Source of the DNA: Nemertoderma westbladi
Taxonomy: Eukaryota; Xenacoelomorpha; Nemertodermatida; Nemertodermatidae
Assembly: GCA_032718475.1 (NCBI GenBank)
Contig: JAUCBJ010000806.1
Location: forward strand, 26,589 to 90,588
DNA length: 64,000 nt
Reading direction: 5' to 3'
A program made the translations under genes and the position numbers. The notes under the pieces are model-generated. The model searched no databases. It was given only the letters and a program-made list of their open reading frames with translations, and had not been told where the DNA came from. Of this stretch, positions 11,520-22,624 are shown piece after piece. Position 1 is the stretch's first letter. Each line of letters starts with the position of its first letter.

Positions 11520-14500
11520 AACTACTAGGATCGGCATGCTGCATTGCAGCTGCATTTTTAAGAATGCTGTGCCGGCTTGTCAACAAAATTGCACCGCCAC
11601 AACTCCCTATCACCCATGACATTTGCTAGATCATCCGCATCTTTAAGGCCAGTGTCCTTTAAGATGCGTCTCAAGAAAGTCATGGGCTGTCCACCATGCT
11701 TATTCACTCCATGAGGCTGCCAAAGTACAAGATTATGCACTGGCTGGTCCTCACGGCGAAAGCAATGTCCTGCAAAGCGGAGGCGATTTTGTTCTAGTGT
11801 CAAGCTTGGGGGAACCAATGAGACACCTCCAATGTTATATAGTGTCTGGTTGGAGATGTGTGCATTGTACTTGACACAATGTACCCGGCGTAGCATTCTT
11901 GTGAATGTGCCATCCAGAGATTTGGTGTCCTCAGCAGTTAGAGCCCAGCATGGACTCCCGTAGAGGAGTACTGGAACTACTGCTGCTCTAAATAATCGGA
12001 CCTTAAGTTTCCGATTAATTCTCGGTGACTTCCAAATCCTGGAAAGCCTATTCAAGGCTGCCCATGCCTTTCCCTTACGTATTCGAAGGTCCTCACCTGA
12101 CTTCCGGATCCATGATCCCAGGTAACAGAAGTCGTCCACATGCTCAAGCATACCATCCTTTGAGCTTATGCTCATCCGATCAGAGACTTGCTGAGGACTT
12201 TCAAAGTTAACTGTCAGAATTTTGGTCTTTCTGGAGTTAATAAAAAGACCAACACTAGAAGCAGCATGTTCTAATCCGCTGAGGAGCCGTTGGGCTCCCT
12301 CTAATGATTCTGAGAGTACTCCTAAGTCATCAGCAAAGTCTAGATCAGGCAGGATTTCCTCGACTTCTGGAGCCAGTAGGTGGAGTTATCATCACCCCAT
12401 CATCATTATAATGATCTAAGGACATGCGTAGAACATAGTCAACCACAATAATGAACAAGAATGGTGCAAGTGTGTCTCCTTGGAGGACGCCCCATAACAC
12501 TTCAAATGGTTCTGTGTCACCGTCAACAGTAGACACAAATGTTGTCGAACCATCATATACTGATCTGATTGCTGCAATAATTTCATCAGGAATCCCATAT
12601 AATGAAAGTATGCTGAACATACGTGAGCGAGAGACTGAATCAAAGGCTTTGAAGAAGTCAACAAAGATAACAGCCAGATGCCTGTCTTTCTTTTTTGATA
12701 ACTCTTCAATTATCCTTCTAAGTGCCAAAATGGGCTCCATGGTCCCACGACCTTTACGGAACCCATTCTGATTTCCACGGAGCAGTCTCTCAATGGGATC
12801 CCTGATGCGATTTAATAGAATCCTATTGTATAGCTTTGCAGCAATCGAGATCAATGAGATTCCCCGAAAAGAACCATAGAGTGTTAGGTTGCCCTTCTTG
12901 GGAACTGGCACCAACTTATTTGTTTTCATTTCTTGTGGGACTCTTGTTGTTCGGTACATGTCTACTATGATGGGATAGATGAGCTTTAAACACTCAGGTA
13001 TTTTAAAGACCTCAGGGGGAACACCATCTACTCCACTGGCACGATTGGTCTTAATGCTCTTTGCAGCAGCCTTCACTTCTGCAAAGGAGATATCGCCAAT
13101 GGGAATATCTGGGAGTACAGACTCAGACACTTTTACTTCTATAAAGTTATCAGGCAATACCCTGTCATTATTGAGGAGCTTTTCAAAGTGGGCTTTCCAA
13201 CCATTGAGGCGATCGGCTGGTGATTCAGCCTTAACCTTGGTGGTTGGTTGGCTTTTCCGCCCAGTAAGCAGATTGATCGATTTCCATGCCTGGGATGATT
13301 GCCTGCTGTCGTCAGCATCATTGATGGCATCAACCTGTTGGTTTATTAGCTCCTGTAGATTAGCAGAGTACTGCCTGTTCAGGGACCTAGATGCAGCCTT
13401 AACTGCATTCTTGGCTGCTGTAGTCTGTTTGAGCCGGGACTCTTTCTGCGCCTTATGAAGGTCATTTCGGCACTTCTGAATTTTGTTGTCAGTCCAGGGG
13501 GCCCTTTTCCTGTTTCGAGGGTATACAGGAACTGTTTCTGCAGCTGCTAACTTAACTGCTTCTGTAAAGGCAGTATAGCCCTCACAGTGATCTGCCGCCT
13601 CAGAGGCAAGAGCCTCATACCTGTTGCTCAGCTGTAGTGTGAAGCTGGACCTCACACTTGGCTGTTGCAACAGAGAGGACCAGTCATGCCGCAGCAAGGC
13701 AGATTTCGTTGTTCTGCTAGCACGCAGACTAAGTCTTACCTTGGCCACAATAAGGCGGTGATCACTGGAGAAGGGTCGAAGTGTAAATGCATTACAGTCT
13801 TGTATAGAGCTCCTGTATTTCCTACGAAACATAATATGGTCTATCTGGGACTTGTGACCACTGGGTCCACTATGAGTCCATAGCTTTCCAGTTCGCTTCT
13901 TGAACTGGGTTCCAGCCGAAAACAATCCATTTCCAGAGATAAAATCCTGAAGATGGACAGAATTTCTGTTAACACTATTGCTATAGACCCAGGGCGATGT
14001 AGGTGATTGATGCAGACTTGCATTAAAGTCTCCCAGGAATGTTAAGAATGCATGCTGATCCACTCCATCAGTAGCTGCTTGTAGATTGTGGTAGAAATTT
14101 TCCACCTCCTCTACAGGGGCAACACTAGTTGGAGAGTAGCACACAATCAGAACAACCTTAGGAAACTTCTTAGCCAGTCTTCCAGAACATGAGAAGTGGC
14201 AACGGATGATGCGGTTAGAGATTTGGTCTATTTTGTCCAATGCTGCATGTGCAGTTGGATTCATCAATAGAGCGAGGGCGAGTCGCCAACCGCCCCCCAT
14301 GTCCTTAATCAGAACCTCATCAGTCTGTCCAGTCTGCATTCGGTGCTCTTGAACACCCACTGCACTAAGAGAAAGCTTATCTGCCAAGGCAGTCAGCTCA
14401 CCTTGTCGTATTGGGGACCCGAGTGTTAGGGTGTTTACTGAGGCTAGTCTTGTGACCAGGAAAGGGACTCAAAGAATTGTTGGCTGCTCTCTCTCCAGTA

Positions 14501-15095
14501 GGGGGTGAGACAGGCAGCCGGTCAGGAGTTAACTGACGCCTGTGAGGCCGATTGTGTCCGGTAATTCCACTGGCCTCTAGTGGCTGGACCTCCGCATTGC
14601 TAATGTAATCCATAGTGGGGGTTGGGGGGTGCTTTTTTGCCGAGTCAGCTCTCGGGGCAAATACCACACCCTGGATAGCCATTCCACAGGGTGGGTGTCG
14701 CAATGGAGTCAGATATGAGGCCCATCACCCATATCTACTATGGCGCACATGACCCACCATTGGCTGTTGCAGCTCATCAGCTGGGTCATGCCCTGTACCC
14801 TTGCTGCCAGGTGCAGGTCGCAGTGAAGTGCTCTCAGAGTGGACATGAGAACACTCTACTCCTGACCAGCCATTGGTAGATCTGCCTAGTCAGGCCATAT
14901 ACCCCTGCAGCCAAGTATATGGGTCCTTAATCCAGGACCAAGGGCGTCCTTATCCCAGAACGAAGGGGGTCCTAGTTACAGGACCAGATTTGCCCTAGTA
15001 AGAGGGTCTATGCAGCTACAGGTGGCACCTCCTTTATGCTGCATGGAGGTGGCAAGTTTTCTTGATCAATGACCTAGAATACCTGACCTGACCTT
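11520..15095 (-). mobile_element. RTE-1 retrotransposon, near full length, minus strand
   Basis: It runs from the 5' terminal GGTCA repeats (about 15080-15095) to the 3' end at 11520, where the short TAG-repeat tail appears as CTACTAGGATCGG on the plus strand. Compared with the 48360 copy it lacks about 145 bp in the 5' coding region (near 14457), about 30 bp near 14269 and 11 bp near 12345. No clear target duplication was seen because its 3' end abuts a plus-strand RTE-1 fragment. Confidence 0.92.
11558..14703 (-). pseudogene. RTE-1 polyprotein (APE endonuclease + reverse transcriptase), broken
   Basis: Reading frames at 14398-14703 (N-terminus), 12345-14387 (endonuclease to RT) and 11558-12175 (RT thumb and C-terminus) are parts of one ORF. 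The middle frame carries Q-E-H-R, G-D-F-N-A and S-D-H endonuclease motifs, then RT blocks including F-R-K-G-R-G, F-V-D-F-F-K-A-F-D-S and G-V-L-Q-G-D-T. An 11-bp deletion just before the expected F-A-D-D shifts frame, so the RT active site is destroyed. The N-terminal frame is separated by a larger deletion. Confidence 0.9.
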
Positions 15096-16297
15096 CTAAG
15101 CTAAAAATACTCTGAAAAAATATACAAAAAAGGTAAGGCCTATATTTGAAAAACGTGAAAAAGGGTATAGAAAAAAAAGTCTCACGCTATTGGAACTTGG
15201 CGATAGTGCAGAACACCAGGTTACCGTCTGAGTCCAAACAGGGGTGGGACCGATTGGAAGCAAATGGTTAGCTGTTATTTCGCCCTCAAAACTGTACAGA
15301 CGGTCCTGGCGAGCCTGGGACGAACCGTATAGCCAGTGGACAGATTGCATAACCACCACCGTAACTTACATAGTCAATCAAAGCCTGTGAGGACACTGCT
15401 ACTTTACCCTCTAAACTGAATGGTTGGTCCTGGGACGAACCAAGCAGCCAGTGGACCCAGAGTGCGCCAGGCGCTCTGGGGCTGTTTGGCCAAAGCTCAG
15501 TCCTCAGTGGGAGCCTTACCTACGAGCCCAAACATCACTCACCACGACGCCAGGAGTAGCTAGGTGGCAATGGACCAAAGTAGATTAGCTGCAGATGCTG
15601 CCATCTATTACGGCTGGTTGTTACTGAGTGACTATTCCCATCTAAATGTAGCCCTTTTAAACACGGTGTGGGGTCAATATGAAGTTGAACCCTAATTATC
15701 ACCTAATCCTAATTTGTCTTTCCTATGAAGTGGTTTACATTGAACACATGTAAAATATGATTAATATAGGTTTGTTAAACTGACCAATAACCGTTTTATT
15801 AGTTACAAATTATTCCCTTGTTAATGACTGGGAGGGTTTGATGCAATAAGAAGAAGGGAATGTCTGTATAGTGGGGCTCCAATAAGAGAAGGAAGGGAGT
15901 GTTTGTATAGGGCACTCCCTTATTGGACGGCAGTAGCTTGCAGGGAAGCTAGCAATATTGTGGTTGGTACTGTAGGAGAGTAAAGGGGTGGAAAGTTGCC
16001 TGGATACAGTAGGAATAGGCCGTGAAATTGGTTATGGATGGAGATGGGATATTGTGGTAAGAAAGTAAGAAGGGGGGGGGGGGGGGGGGGAGGGAGGGAA
16101 TAATTATGTAGTAATTATTGCATTTCTAAAATCAGAATCTTCAGGGAGTGTATTTTTGTATGTTTACCTACGGAGGCGCAAAAATCGATTACACTTTTTC
16201 TGGGGGTAAGACCTGGACACTAAGGAAATCACTTGAATAAATAATTGATGGTTACAGTACAAGAATGAATAAATAATTGATGGTTACAGTACAAGAA
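15096..16297. other. Intergenic or intronic DNA, no gene seen
   Basis: Mixed-composition unique sequence. Two related segments near 15300-15345 and 15420-15455 share GGTCCTGG...GGGACGAACC...AGCCAGTGGAC, suggesting a small diverged duplication. A 19-base G run lies at 16072-16090. A 29-bp direct repeat (AATAAATAATTGATGGTTACAGTACAAGAAT-like) occurs near 16236-16298. No exon was supported. Confidence 0.5.
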
Positions 16298-17545
16298 TAC
16301 TAAAATGGCAGCCCTAAACATCAGCTAAACAACACATGACAAATTCCGGGCGCTATGGTACCGGTACTATACCTACCACCTTTATCAACATGACTACTGT
16401 ACGTGAACACAGAATTAAATTTAGTGGGCACTGCTGGACAAGTAAACAAGAGGTCATTAGTCACACAACTTGGCTTTTACTGCCTTTGACTCTAATGGGC
16501 CACGGGAAGATAATCACATTTATTTTTTATTTTTATATTATTATATTATTTTATTATTATTTTTTTTTTACTTATTTTTTTATTTACTTTTTATTAATGG
16601 GGACGGTGCCGGTCTGCGGGGGTTTGACCTCCAAGACCGGTACTGAACCCAAGTTTTAGACTAGTGTTTGGTGGAGGGATGTAATAATCTTACTAAATTT
16701 AATTTTGGTGGTGGTGGAAATTTAAATTAATAATAATTATATATATATTTCTTTTTATTAATTAATTTGGTGTTGTATATTATAAAATGACTTGGTAAAT
16801 AAAGCTTAATTAATATTAACGTTGCTTTTAAATCATTACAATCAGAGATTAAATATAATATAATACAATTAAAATGTAATCAGTAGTTACCCAAATCAGC
16901 GCCACGCAAACCCGCGCCGTCTCCAAATCCCAAGCCCCGCCACGGACGCCGACCTCCACCGAGGCAGAGGGAGCTAGACCGGAGAAGCGCGAACTGCAGC
17001 CGCCGGCGAACACCCCCCAGCACTCACGCGAGGCACCTCTAACGCATACCATCCCGCCGAGCCACAAGTGACTCCGCTAGATGGCGAATTAGTATTTCAG
17101 CCTCTGTGCACCAGACACCATCGGTGGTGCCAACCAGGGGGGTGAAGGCCATCCATCCATCCACTTTTTATTTATTAATATTAAATAATATAAAATCTTT
17201 TTATAATTATTTTTTTTCTAATTTTTTCTAATTTTTTTTATTATAATTTTTTTATTGTAATTTTTTTATTTTAATTTTATTTATATTTTTATTAAATTTT
17301 TTTTTTAGTTTTATTACGTATTCGTAAAGTCAAAAAATTACACTAATATTTCCCAAGATTATTTGATGACTCTAATGCCCAATGAGCCGCCATAGGAGGT
17401 GATGCCAAATCTTATCGGATTGCAGATTAGACCAACTTGAAAGGGCTACTGGACTTGGGAAAAATTAAATTAGGACAAATAAATGGGGAGAATCGGGTAG
17501 CCTGGAAGTACCTCATTTCCACTGTCCGAGCTCGCACGACATAAA
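16298..17545 (+). mobile_element. RTE-2 retrotransposon 3' fragment, interrupted
   Basis: Two parts, 16298-16497 and 17367-17545, align with the uninterrupted fragment at 41216-41607. Shared landmarks are GCAGCCCTAAACATCAGCT, CAACACATGACAAA, GTGGGCACTGCTGG, CAACTTGAAAGGG and TCATTTCCACTGTCCGAG. The translation resembles the C-terminal RT region of RTE/BovB-type elements (F-S-G-H-C-W and a terminal V-R-A/V-R). An 869-bp segment with an 11-bp flanking duplication sits inside it. Degenerate. Confidence 0.75.
16498..17366. mobile_element. 869-bp insertion of unknown type with 11-bp target duplication
   Basis: TGACTCTAATG flanks both sides (16487-16497 and 17367-17377). The segment is bipartite: AT-rich low-complexity arms around a GC-rich core (about 16890-17140). 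On the minus strand the core ends with a short open stretch before a TAG near 17041, and CCATCCATCCATCCAC lies near 17150. No terminal inverted repeat, poly(A) tail or known coding domain was recognised. An 11-bp duplication fits a LINE, SINE or processed insertion better than a Tc1 element. Confidence 0.6.
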
Positions 17546-18280
17546 CAGTGGTACAGTAGAAGCAATTTTATAATTACTGTATTTTGGGAAACATATTAGA
17601 TGTTAATAATAATGTACTTAATTTGGGATAAAAGTATGTGACGGAACGATGAGTTAGAATTGGAGAAGTCCTTCGATATAGTGAAGTGCGCCAGTAGTCG
17701 TAGGCCATCGCAACACAGTGAGTGACAACACCGAGGTGAGTTGGAGTCGAGATACAGAAAAGTGTAGTCAACCTGTCAACAACAAACATTAAGCAAGCAT
17801 CATAATTGTTGAGTAATGTGAGTCAAATAATAAATAAAATATACAGTAACATACGAAACGCAACCATATTTTTGATAAAATTAATTATTTTTGCCCTAGT
17901 TCTACCCCTTTACAGTTACAAAATGTTATATATTATTTTCTTATACAGTAGAATATACGCTTAGCTTTTGTGCAGTATAATACCGGTACCGGCATTTAGT
18001 GTATGGCGGTTAGGCTTAGGGTTATGGTGCGATACATACCGGTATGTTGAGCAGATTTAATATATTTGTGTTTTTTGTTTATGTTGTTGTTTGCTGCTTG
18101 TTTGTATTGTTTTGTGGTTTTTGATGGCCCTAGTGGCTGAGTACAGTAGGCCTACTATTTTGGGCGTTAATGTCCTGATACTTTGTTTTTTTTAGTTTGT
18201 GGGGTTTAAGACTCTAGGTTTTACTTTACCTGTTTATTGTATTGTATTGTATAATCTAGTCACACAGCTAACATCTATGG
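17546..18280. other. AT-rich spacer, no gene seen
   Basis: Unique sequence upstream of the interrupted reading frame. No exon with convincing homology. Confidence 0.5.
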
Positions 18281-18856
18281 TTGAAGAATTCAAAACAATT
18301 ACCCGGACAAATGAAACTGTTATTGTCAAATACAATAACAGTATACAGTACCGGATCCGGTTGTATAGTATATAATGAATCAACCAACATTTTAACACTT
18401 GGCAGAAGGGGTAACACTGATGTTATAGTCGCTACTATCATTCCAGTAACAGAGTCAGTAAACGATGGGACTAACATTAAATCATGGTGGGTCGATGCAG
18501 ATGTCACATCTATTGAATTACAGAGTTATTTGGAAGTTTCAAACTCTAAAGCAGCTCAAGTTAAAGATACATCTACAGTTTCGGTAGCTGCTTTCATCCT
18601 CCGATGGAGGAATAATCAAACATCCGACAGCTTACTGCTTGGATCATCCCTTTATAAGTACATTGATCCGCGAAATTGTAGCCCAGATGGTAAACGACAA
18701 AATACACTCATATAGCGCGGGTTATCTTATACAAATCTCCCAGATTTGATCAAATGGTATGCGAAAGAAGACTTGGATGTCTTCTGTCAAGGAGTTGGAT
18801 CGAATGATATCAACTTATTGTCAGCACAATTCACCAAACCGGTTATAAAGGTGATA
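18281..18856 (+). pseudogene. Unknown protein, N-terminal part, interrupted by a DNA transposon
   Basis: An open frame of 144 codons (18281-18715) ends at a TAG, but the same frame continues open after it through 18716-18856 (R-G-L-S-Y-T-N-L-P-D-L ... T-K-P-V-I-K-V-I) up to the transposon edge. The frame then resumes exactly at 21393. No family was recognised. The protein is not low-complexity: it has a hydrophobic beta-strand-like N-terminal half and a D-L-I-K-W-Y-A-K-E-D-L-D helix-like segment. The true start is uncertain: an ATG at 18277 opens a second frame of about 32 codons that overlaps the beginning, so a frameshift or intron near 18370 is possible. Captured viral gene, transposon gene and host exon all remain options. 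Confidence 0.45.
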
Positions 18857-18881
18857 CAGTCCCGCTCTCAAAAAGCATTCC

Positions 18882-18938
18882 TTTGATCACATATTGATCA
18901 AAGGTTGATCAAATATTGATCAAAGTTTGATCAAAATG
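18882..18938. promoter_or_regulatory. Left subterminal iterons (TTGATCA every ~11 bp)
   Basis: Five copies of TTTGATCA/ATTGATCA with a spacing of about 11 bp directly inside the left TIR. TGATCA is itself a palindrome. Such regularly spaced subterminal motifs are candidates for transposase binding, each on the same face of the helix. Binding is inferred. Confidence 0.6.
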
Positions 18939-19587
18939 TGTCCATAGAGTAGCATTGAAAGTAGCATTGACATTGAAATGACCTCGATGGCATATTGAAA
19001 TGACCTTGAAATCGACGGACCGAAATTCCAGACTTACTGTCTCATATTGAAATTACATTGAAATGATTTCAAGGTAAAAGTTTGCATCTCTCTTCTGCGG
19101 CATGCCTTTGTACTTAGATTCCCACCAAGAACTGGCTTTTGTTTATGGCCAAGCTGCGATGGAGCTTGCTTGATTTTGCGTGGATGGACAGCGATTAGAT
19201 TTACAAGGCAGTATTGTAGAAGTGTCAGACTCAGACTGAGTCTTGTAGGGCCTATTATTACACTAACAACTAGATAAGAAAACAGCCCTTGGAATATTTT
19301 TAAATTATTATTTATTATAAATTTGTTTTAATGTTCAATCAGAATCAAGGCCAAAGACCTCCATTGGTGTAGCAGCGTAATAAAAACATAAAATATATTT
19401 TTAATTAAAATTTAATTTTACATAACTGTGTGATCATAATAAATTCACGTAATTTAGAAATAGTAAGCTAGAAATATAGGCCTACTTAATGAGTGGACAC
19501 CCTTAAATACCTTCTAAAAAATGTACGTAATTTAATTTTATAATACTCCGATAAGGTATTTTTATTGAAAGTTAATCTCTTTTAACT

Positions 19588-19700
19588 ACTACTAGGATCG
19601 GCATGCTGCATTGCAGCTGCATTTTTAAGAATGCTGTGCCGGCTTATCGACAAAATTGCACCGCCACAACTCCCTATCACCCATGACATTTGCTAGATCA
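19588..19700 (-). mobile_element. RTE-1 3'-terminal scrap
   Basis: About 113 bp match the last coding codons, the short 3' UTR and the TAG-repeat tail of RTE-1 (ACTACTACTAGGATCGGCATG on the plus strand). It ends abruptly at TTGCTAGATCAT. It is either a severely 5'-truncated insertion or a rearrangement product inside the DNA transposon. Confidence 0.9.
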
Positions 19701-20568
19701 TATTTACCTAGTTCGATTATTGAATGTATTATTGTACCTATCCTGAAGGATAGAAATGAGCCTATTGATATTAAATCTAATTATCGACCGGTTGCTATTG
19801 CAATAATCTTTAGTAAAGTTTTTGAATATGTTACTCTTTCTCGTATACAATCTTGCCTTATATGTAGTGATTTTCAGTTTGGTTTCAAAAAGAACTCAGG
19901 TACCGAATTAGCCATACATACTTTGCAAGAAATTATTGATTTCCAACTCTGTGGTTGGTCTTCCAAAACTAATTGAAAAATGTCAAGATTATGTCATAGG
20001 CCACAGTATTGTATTCAACTTAAAGAAAACGAAAGTAATGTTTCTAACGCCTAAACATTGTACGCAGCGTACAATGGCTTCGGTTTACTTGTATGGTATA
20101 CCCATTGTTAGGACTACTCAGTTTAAGTATTTAGGCCATATTTTACACGAAACCCGAGATGATGATTTTGATATAAAGAGGGCTACGCGCGGACTCTACG
20201 CGCGCGCTAACTCGTTATTACGTAAATATTCCCTGTGCTCTACAACGGTAAAGCGTCTATTATTTATTTCATCTATAACCCCGCTATATTGCAATGCACT
20301 TTGGTGTCGTTTAAATTATTCAGATTCTGTATACAATCGTCTTAAAGTAGCGTATAATAAGGCAGCACGTTTATTTTGCAAAATACCGTTTAGGTCTAGC
20401 ATGTCATTATTTTTTGGAATTAACAATATCCCAATGTTCACTCATTTACGTGCTCAATCAATTGACAGCATAACTAGAAGGTTGGACTCAAGTGATAGCT
20501 CAGTTATTGCTATTGTAAACAATTGTATTACTGGCTCCCGGTGGAAATCAATGCGTACTATTTATTAA
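19701..20568 (+). pseudogene. Non-LTR reverse transcriptase with the catalytic core deleted
   Basis: The first frame (about 19701-19976) shows the start of an RT: I-V-P-I-L-K-D, then N-Y-R-P-V-A-I and F-Q-F-G-F-K-K-N-S-G-T-E, matching finger motifs of CR1/jockey-type LINEs. It jumps, with a frame change near 19940-19976, to the post-catalytic part (19936-20568): N-L-K-K-T-K-V-M-F and F-K-Y-L-G-H-I-L, then thumb sequence. The region between, which would hold the F-D and YADD motifs, is missing. The flanking parts still lack stop codons, so the deletion is probably not very old. It lies inside the Tc1/mariner-type element. Confidence 0.75.
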
Positions 20569-21174
20569 TAATATTGTGCTACATACATACATATTTAGTT
20601 CATTTAAATAAATAATTATTTTACTATAGGACCATTGCTTATGTCCAGCAATTAGTTTTCTTGATACAAAGTTTATTGTTTTGGATGAATTAAAGAATAT
20701 AATAATAATAATTATACATCCGGCCAACAAACCACACTTGACAACACATTACATTGTAAAGACGTTGTAAAGACAAGACATTCAATATTACCACAGTTAT
20801 CCCATCCATCCCTTCACTTGTTGTGGGCTATTACTATATCATTGTACAAGCTGCGACCTGCACGCACACCCACCCACCCCCACACCACCCCATAATAATG
20901 TGTTGTAGGTAGACATCCACCCAACCCATTGCGTAACTCAAAATAAACTCCACACAGCCCATACCCTCCCGCCCTTGCTTTTATTACCGCCAAGTGGAGA
21001 TTCAATAAATTGTGGCTGTTTATTTTCTGCTAATCGCGGTGAATTATTATAACTTAGACGGTCAGGTATAAATAACGGTTACAGATTACAAACCTATGGT
21101 ATGATATGGACGTGGTGTCCTGTGTGCTCTGCAGACATCCTACAGAGCACATGGAGCATTACACACACAGGGAG

Positions 21175-21176
<2 letters not shown>

Positions 21177-21208
<32 letters not shown>
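21177..21208. repeat. (GA)n microsatellite
   Basis: About 15 uninterrupted AG dinucleotides. Confidence 0.95.
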
Positions 21209-21210
<2 letters not shown>

Positions 21211-21310
21211 CTGCTTGATAGACACACGGCTCAGTGGGAATCTAGACTTTGAAGTTCAGCGCCTTTGGTAGAACTCAATGGCAGGATTTATAAGCCTGGT
21301 ACATTTCAAT

Positions 21311-21364
21311 ATTTGATCAAATTTTGATCAAAGTTTGATCAATGTTTGATCAATGTTTGATTAA
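21311..21364. promoter_or_regulatory. Right subterminal iterons (TTGATCA every ~11 bp)
   Basis: Five copies of the TTTGATCA/TTTGATTA motif at about 11-bp spacing, mirroring the left array across the transposon and ending against the right TIR. Confidence 0.6.
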
Positions 21365-21392
21365 AGGAATGCTTTTTGAGAGCGGGACTGTA

Positions 21393-21614
21393 GAATCCAT
21401 TCAGGAATATTTTACCTCGACGAACTTATATGTTTTTAGAGATGTTCCCGAACGAAATACCACTGTCAACAAAAGCACCTGCCATAGCATCCACCATAGA
21501 GAAAAATGTGACGGGATTCGAAAATCCCGGTTTATCCGGTGTCTAATCTACGCGTCCCCGCCGTGTGTATGTGAAAAGAGTTCTGGGTTGTTGAATAACT
21601 CTGACTATTGTTGA
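21393..21614 (+). pseudogene. Unknown protein, C-terminal part, beyond the transposon
   Basis: Continues in frame from 18856 once the TA-flanked element is removed: V-I then E-S-I-Q-E-Y-F-T-S-T-N-L-Y-V-F, to a TGA at 21612-21614. The distal part is Cys-rich and Arg/Lys-rich (S-T-C-H-S, E-K-C-D-G, I-R-C-L-I, P-C-V-C-E). It may be a real tail or out-of-frame sequence after an earlier true end. No family was recognised. Confidence 0.4.
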
Positions 21615-21759
21615 TATATACAAGATGGAATATAAGCATAAAGTGAATAAAAGTACCGGTATAATGGCTGAATATTGATGTACAGACGGAGATGGTGATT
21701 AGAGTTCCGGTACTGCCCTAACTAACTGACTTACTAAAGCGAATAAATGATACAATGAA

Positions 21760-22580
21760 TGGTAATATATAGTGCACTGGTTGGCCGTATTACATTACTC
21801 AGCCGATGCCTTCCCCCCATTGGCTAATAACTCATTTCTCACCCTCCCATCTCTCTGGGAGTGTTTCCCCCTGCTGCTATCACTCTCTCCCTCCCGGAGG
21901 TGTAAACTCTGACCCCCGCTGTGTGTGTGTCCCTTTGGGGTTTGTCGCCCCGCTTATTGGGGTGATACAAGGTTGATTTGGTAATCAACCTTGTACTCCC
22001 AATATTGCTTAAAGCCAACTTTGTGGGGTGGTTGGTGGAATTGAATTCGCTAACACTCCCCCCATGCTATCTTCCCGGTGAGAAGATAGCATCCACCTAT
22101 AGTGCGCTACAATTCCGCTGGATCCCGATCTACCATCGGGTGTGGGGTGGGGGTATTTTTCTCGGAGCCGGCTTTCCAGGCCGCTCCCTATGGGTGTGAT
22201 ATTGCTACCCCGTCTTGGTACAACTCTACCTATCTTGTACCAAGACATCTGGCGTCCCGTGTCGGGCCGATCGTGCGCTTCTCTCACACGACTTTTGTTT
22301 CCCCAACACTTTCACCACTCCAACTTTGCTCTATCCCTTACCCCAACTTCTCAACTGCTCCAACCCTTACTCCTCCCCCCCCCCACACTCGAATTGCACT
22401 CCTCTCACTGTCCCTCATCCTGTCAAAAAATCTCCTCTCCATTCTCCCCCCGATTCCCATTCTCGCTTTCGTCCCTCGCACACTCATTGGGCCCCACACA
22501 TGAGAGCTCATGTTGGTGGGAGCCGTCCAAGTCCCGTCCTGTCGCCCTAGTCAATTAATCCCCAGTCCCAGTAGCTAATT
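21760..22580. repeat. Dispersed repeat of unknown type, copy A
   Basis: Shares ordered blocks with 30400-31185: ATCTTCCCGGTGAGAAGATA, then CAATTCCGCTGGA, GGCTTTCCAGGCCG, GGTACAACTCTACC...TTGTACCAAG, CATCTGGCGTC, and an end of CCCCAGTCCCAGTAGCTAATT. Identity is moderate. No protein was recognised; the open frames here are compositional. It may be an LTR or a non-autonomous element. An RTE-1 copy inserted just beyond its end at 22589. Confidence 0.65.
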
Positions 22581-22624
22581 GGAAACTACTACTAGGATCG
22601 GCATGCTGCATTGCAGCTGCATTT

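Larger units (their letters stand above)
18857..21390. mobile_element. Tc1/mariner-type DNA transposon with TA target duplication (non-autonomous)
   Basis: The ends are inverted copies: CAGTCCCGCTCTCAAAAAGC at 18857 and its reverse complement finishing at 21390, continuing as ATTCCTTT. TA borders both ends (18855-18856 and 21391-21392), the signature of the Tc1/mariner superfamily. TIR-proximal arrays of TTGATCA follow on both sides. Inside are a 3' scrap of RTE-1 (19588-19700), an internally deleted LINE (19701-20568) and a GA microsatellite, but no DDE/DDD transposase. Excision in silico restores an open reading frame across the junction. Confidence 0.88.

Noticed and set aside
13665-13883. 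Plus-strand frames opposite RTE-1 (also 12979-13458, 50181-50585 and similar)
   Set aside because: They are antisense shadows of the RTE-1 polyprotein and recur identically in every copy.
22102-22558. Pro/Ser-rich plus-strand frames in dispersed repeat copy A
   Set aside because: Three overlapping frames in pyrimidine-rich DNA; composition alone explains them and copy B does not conserve any of them.
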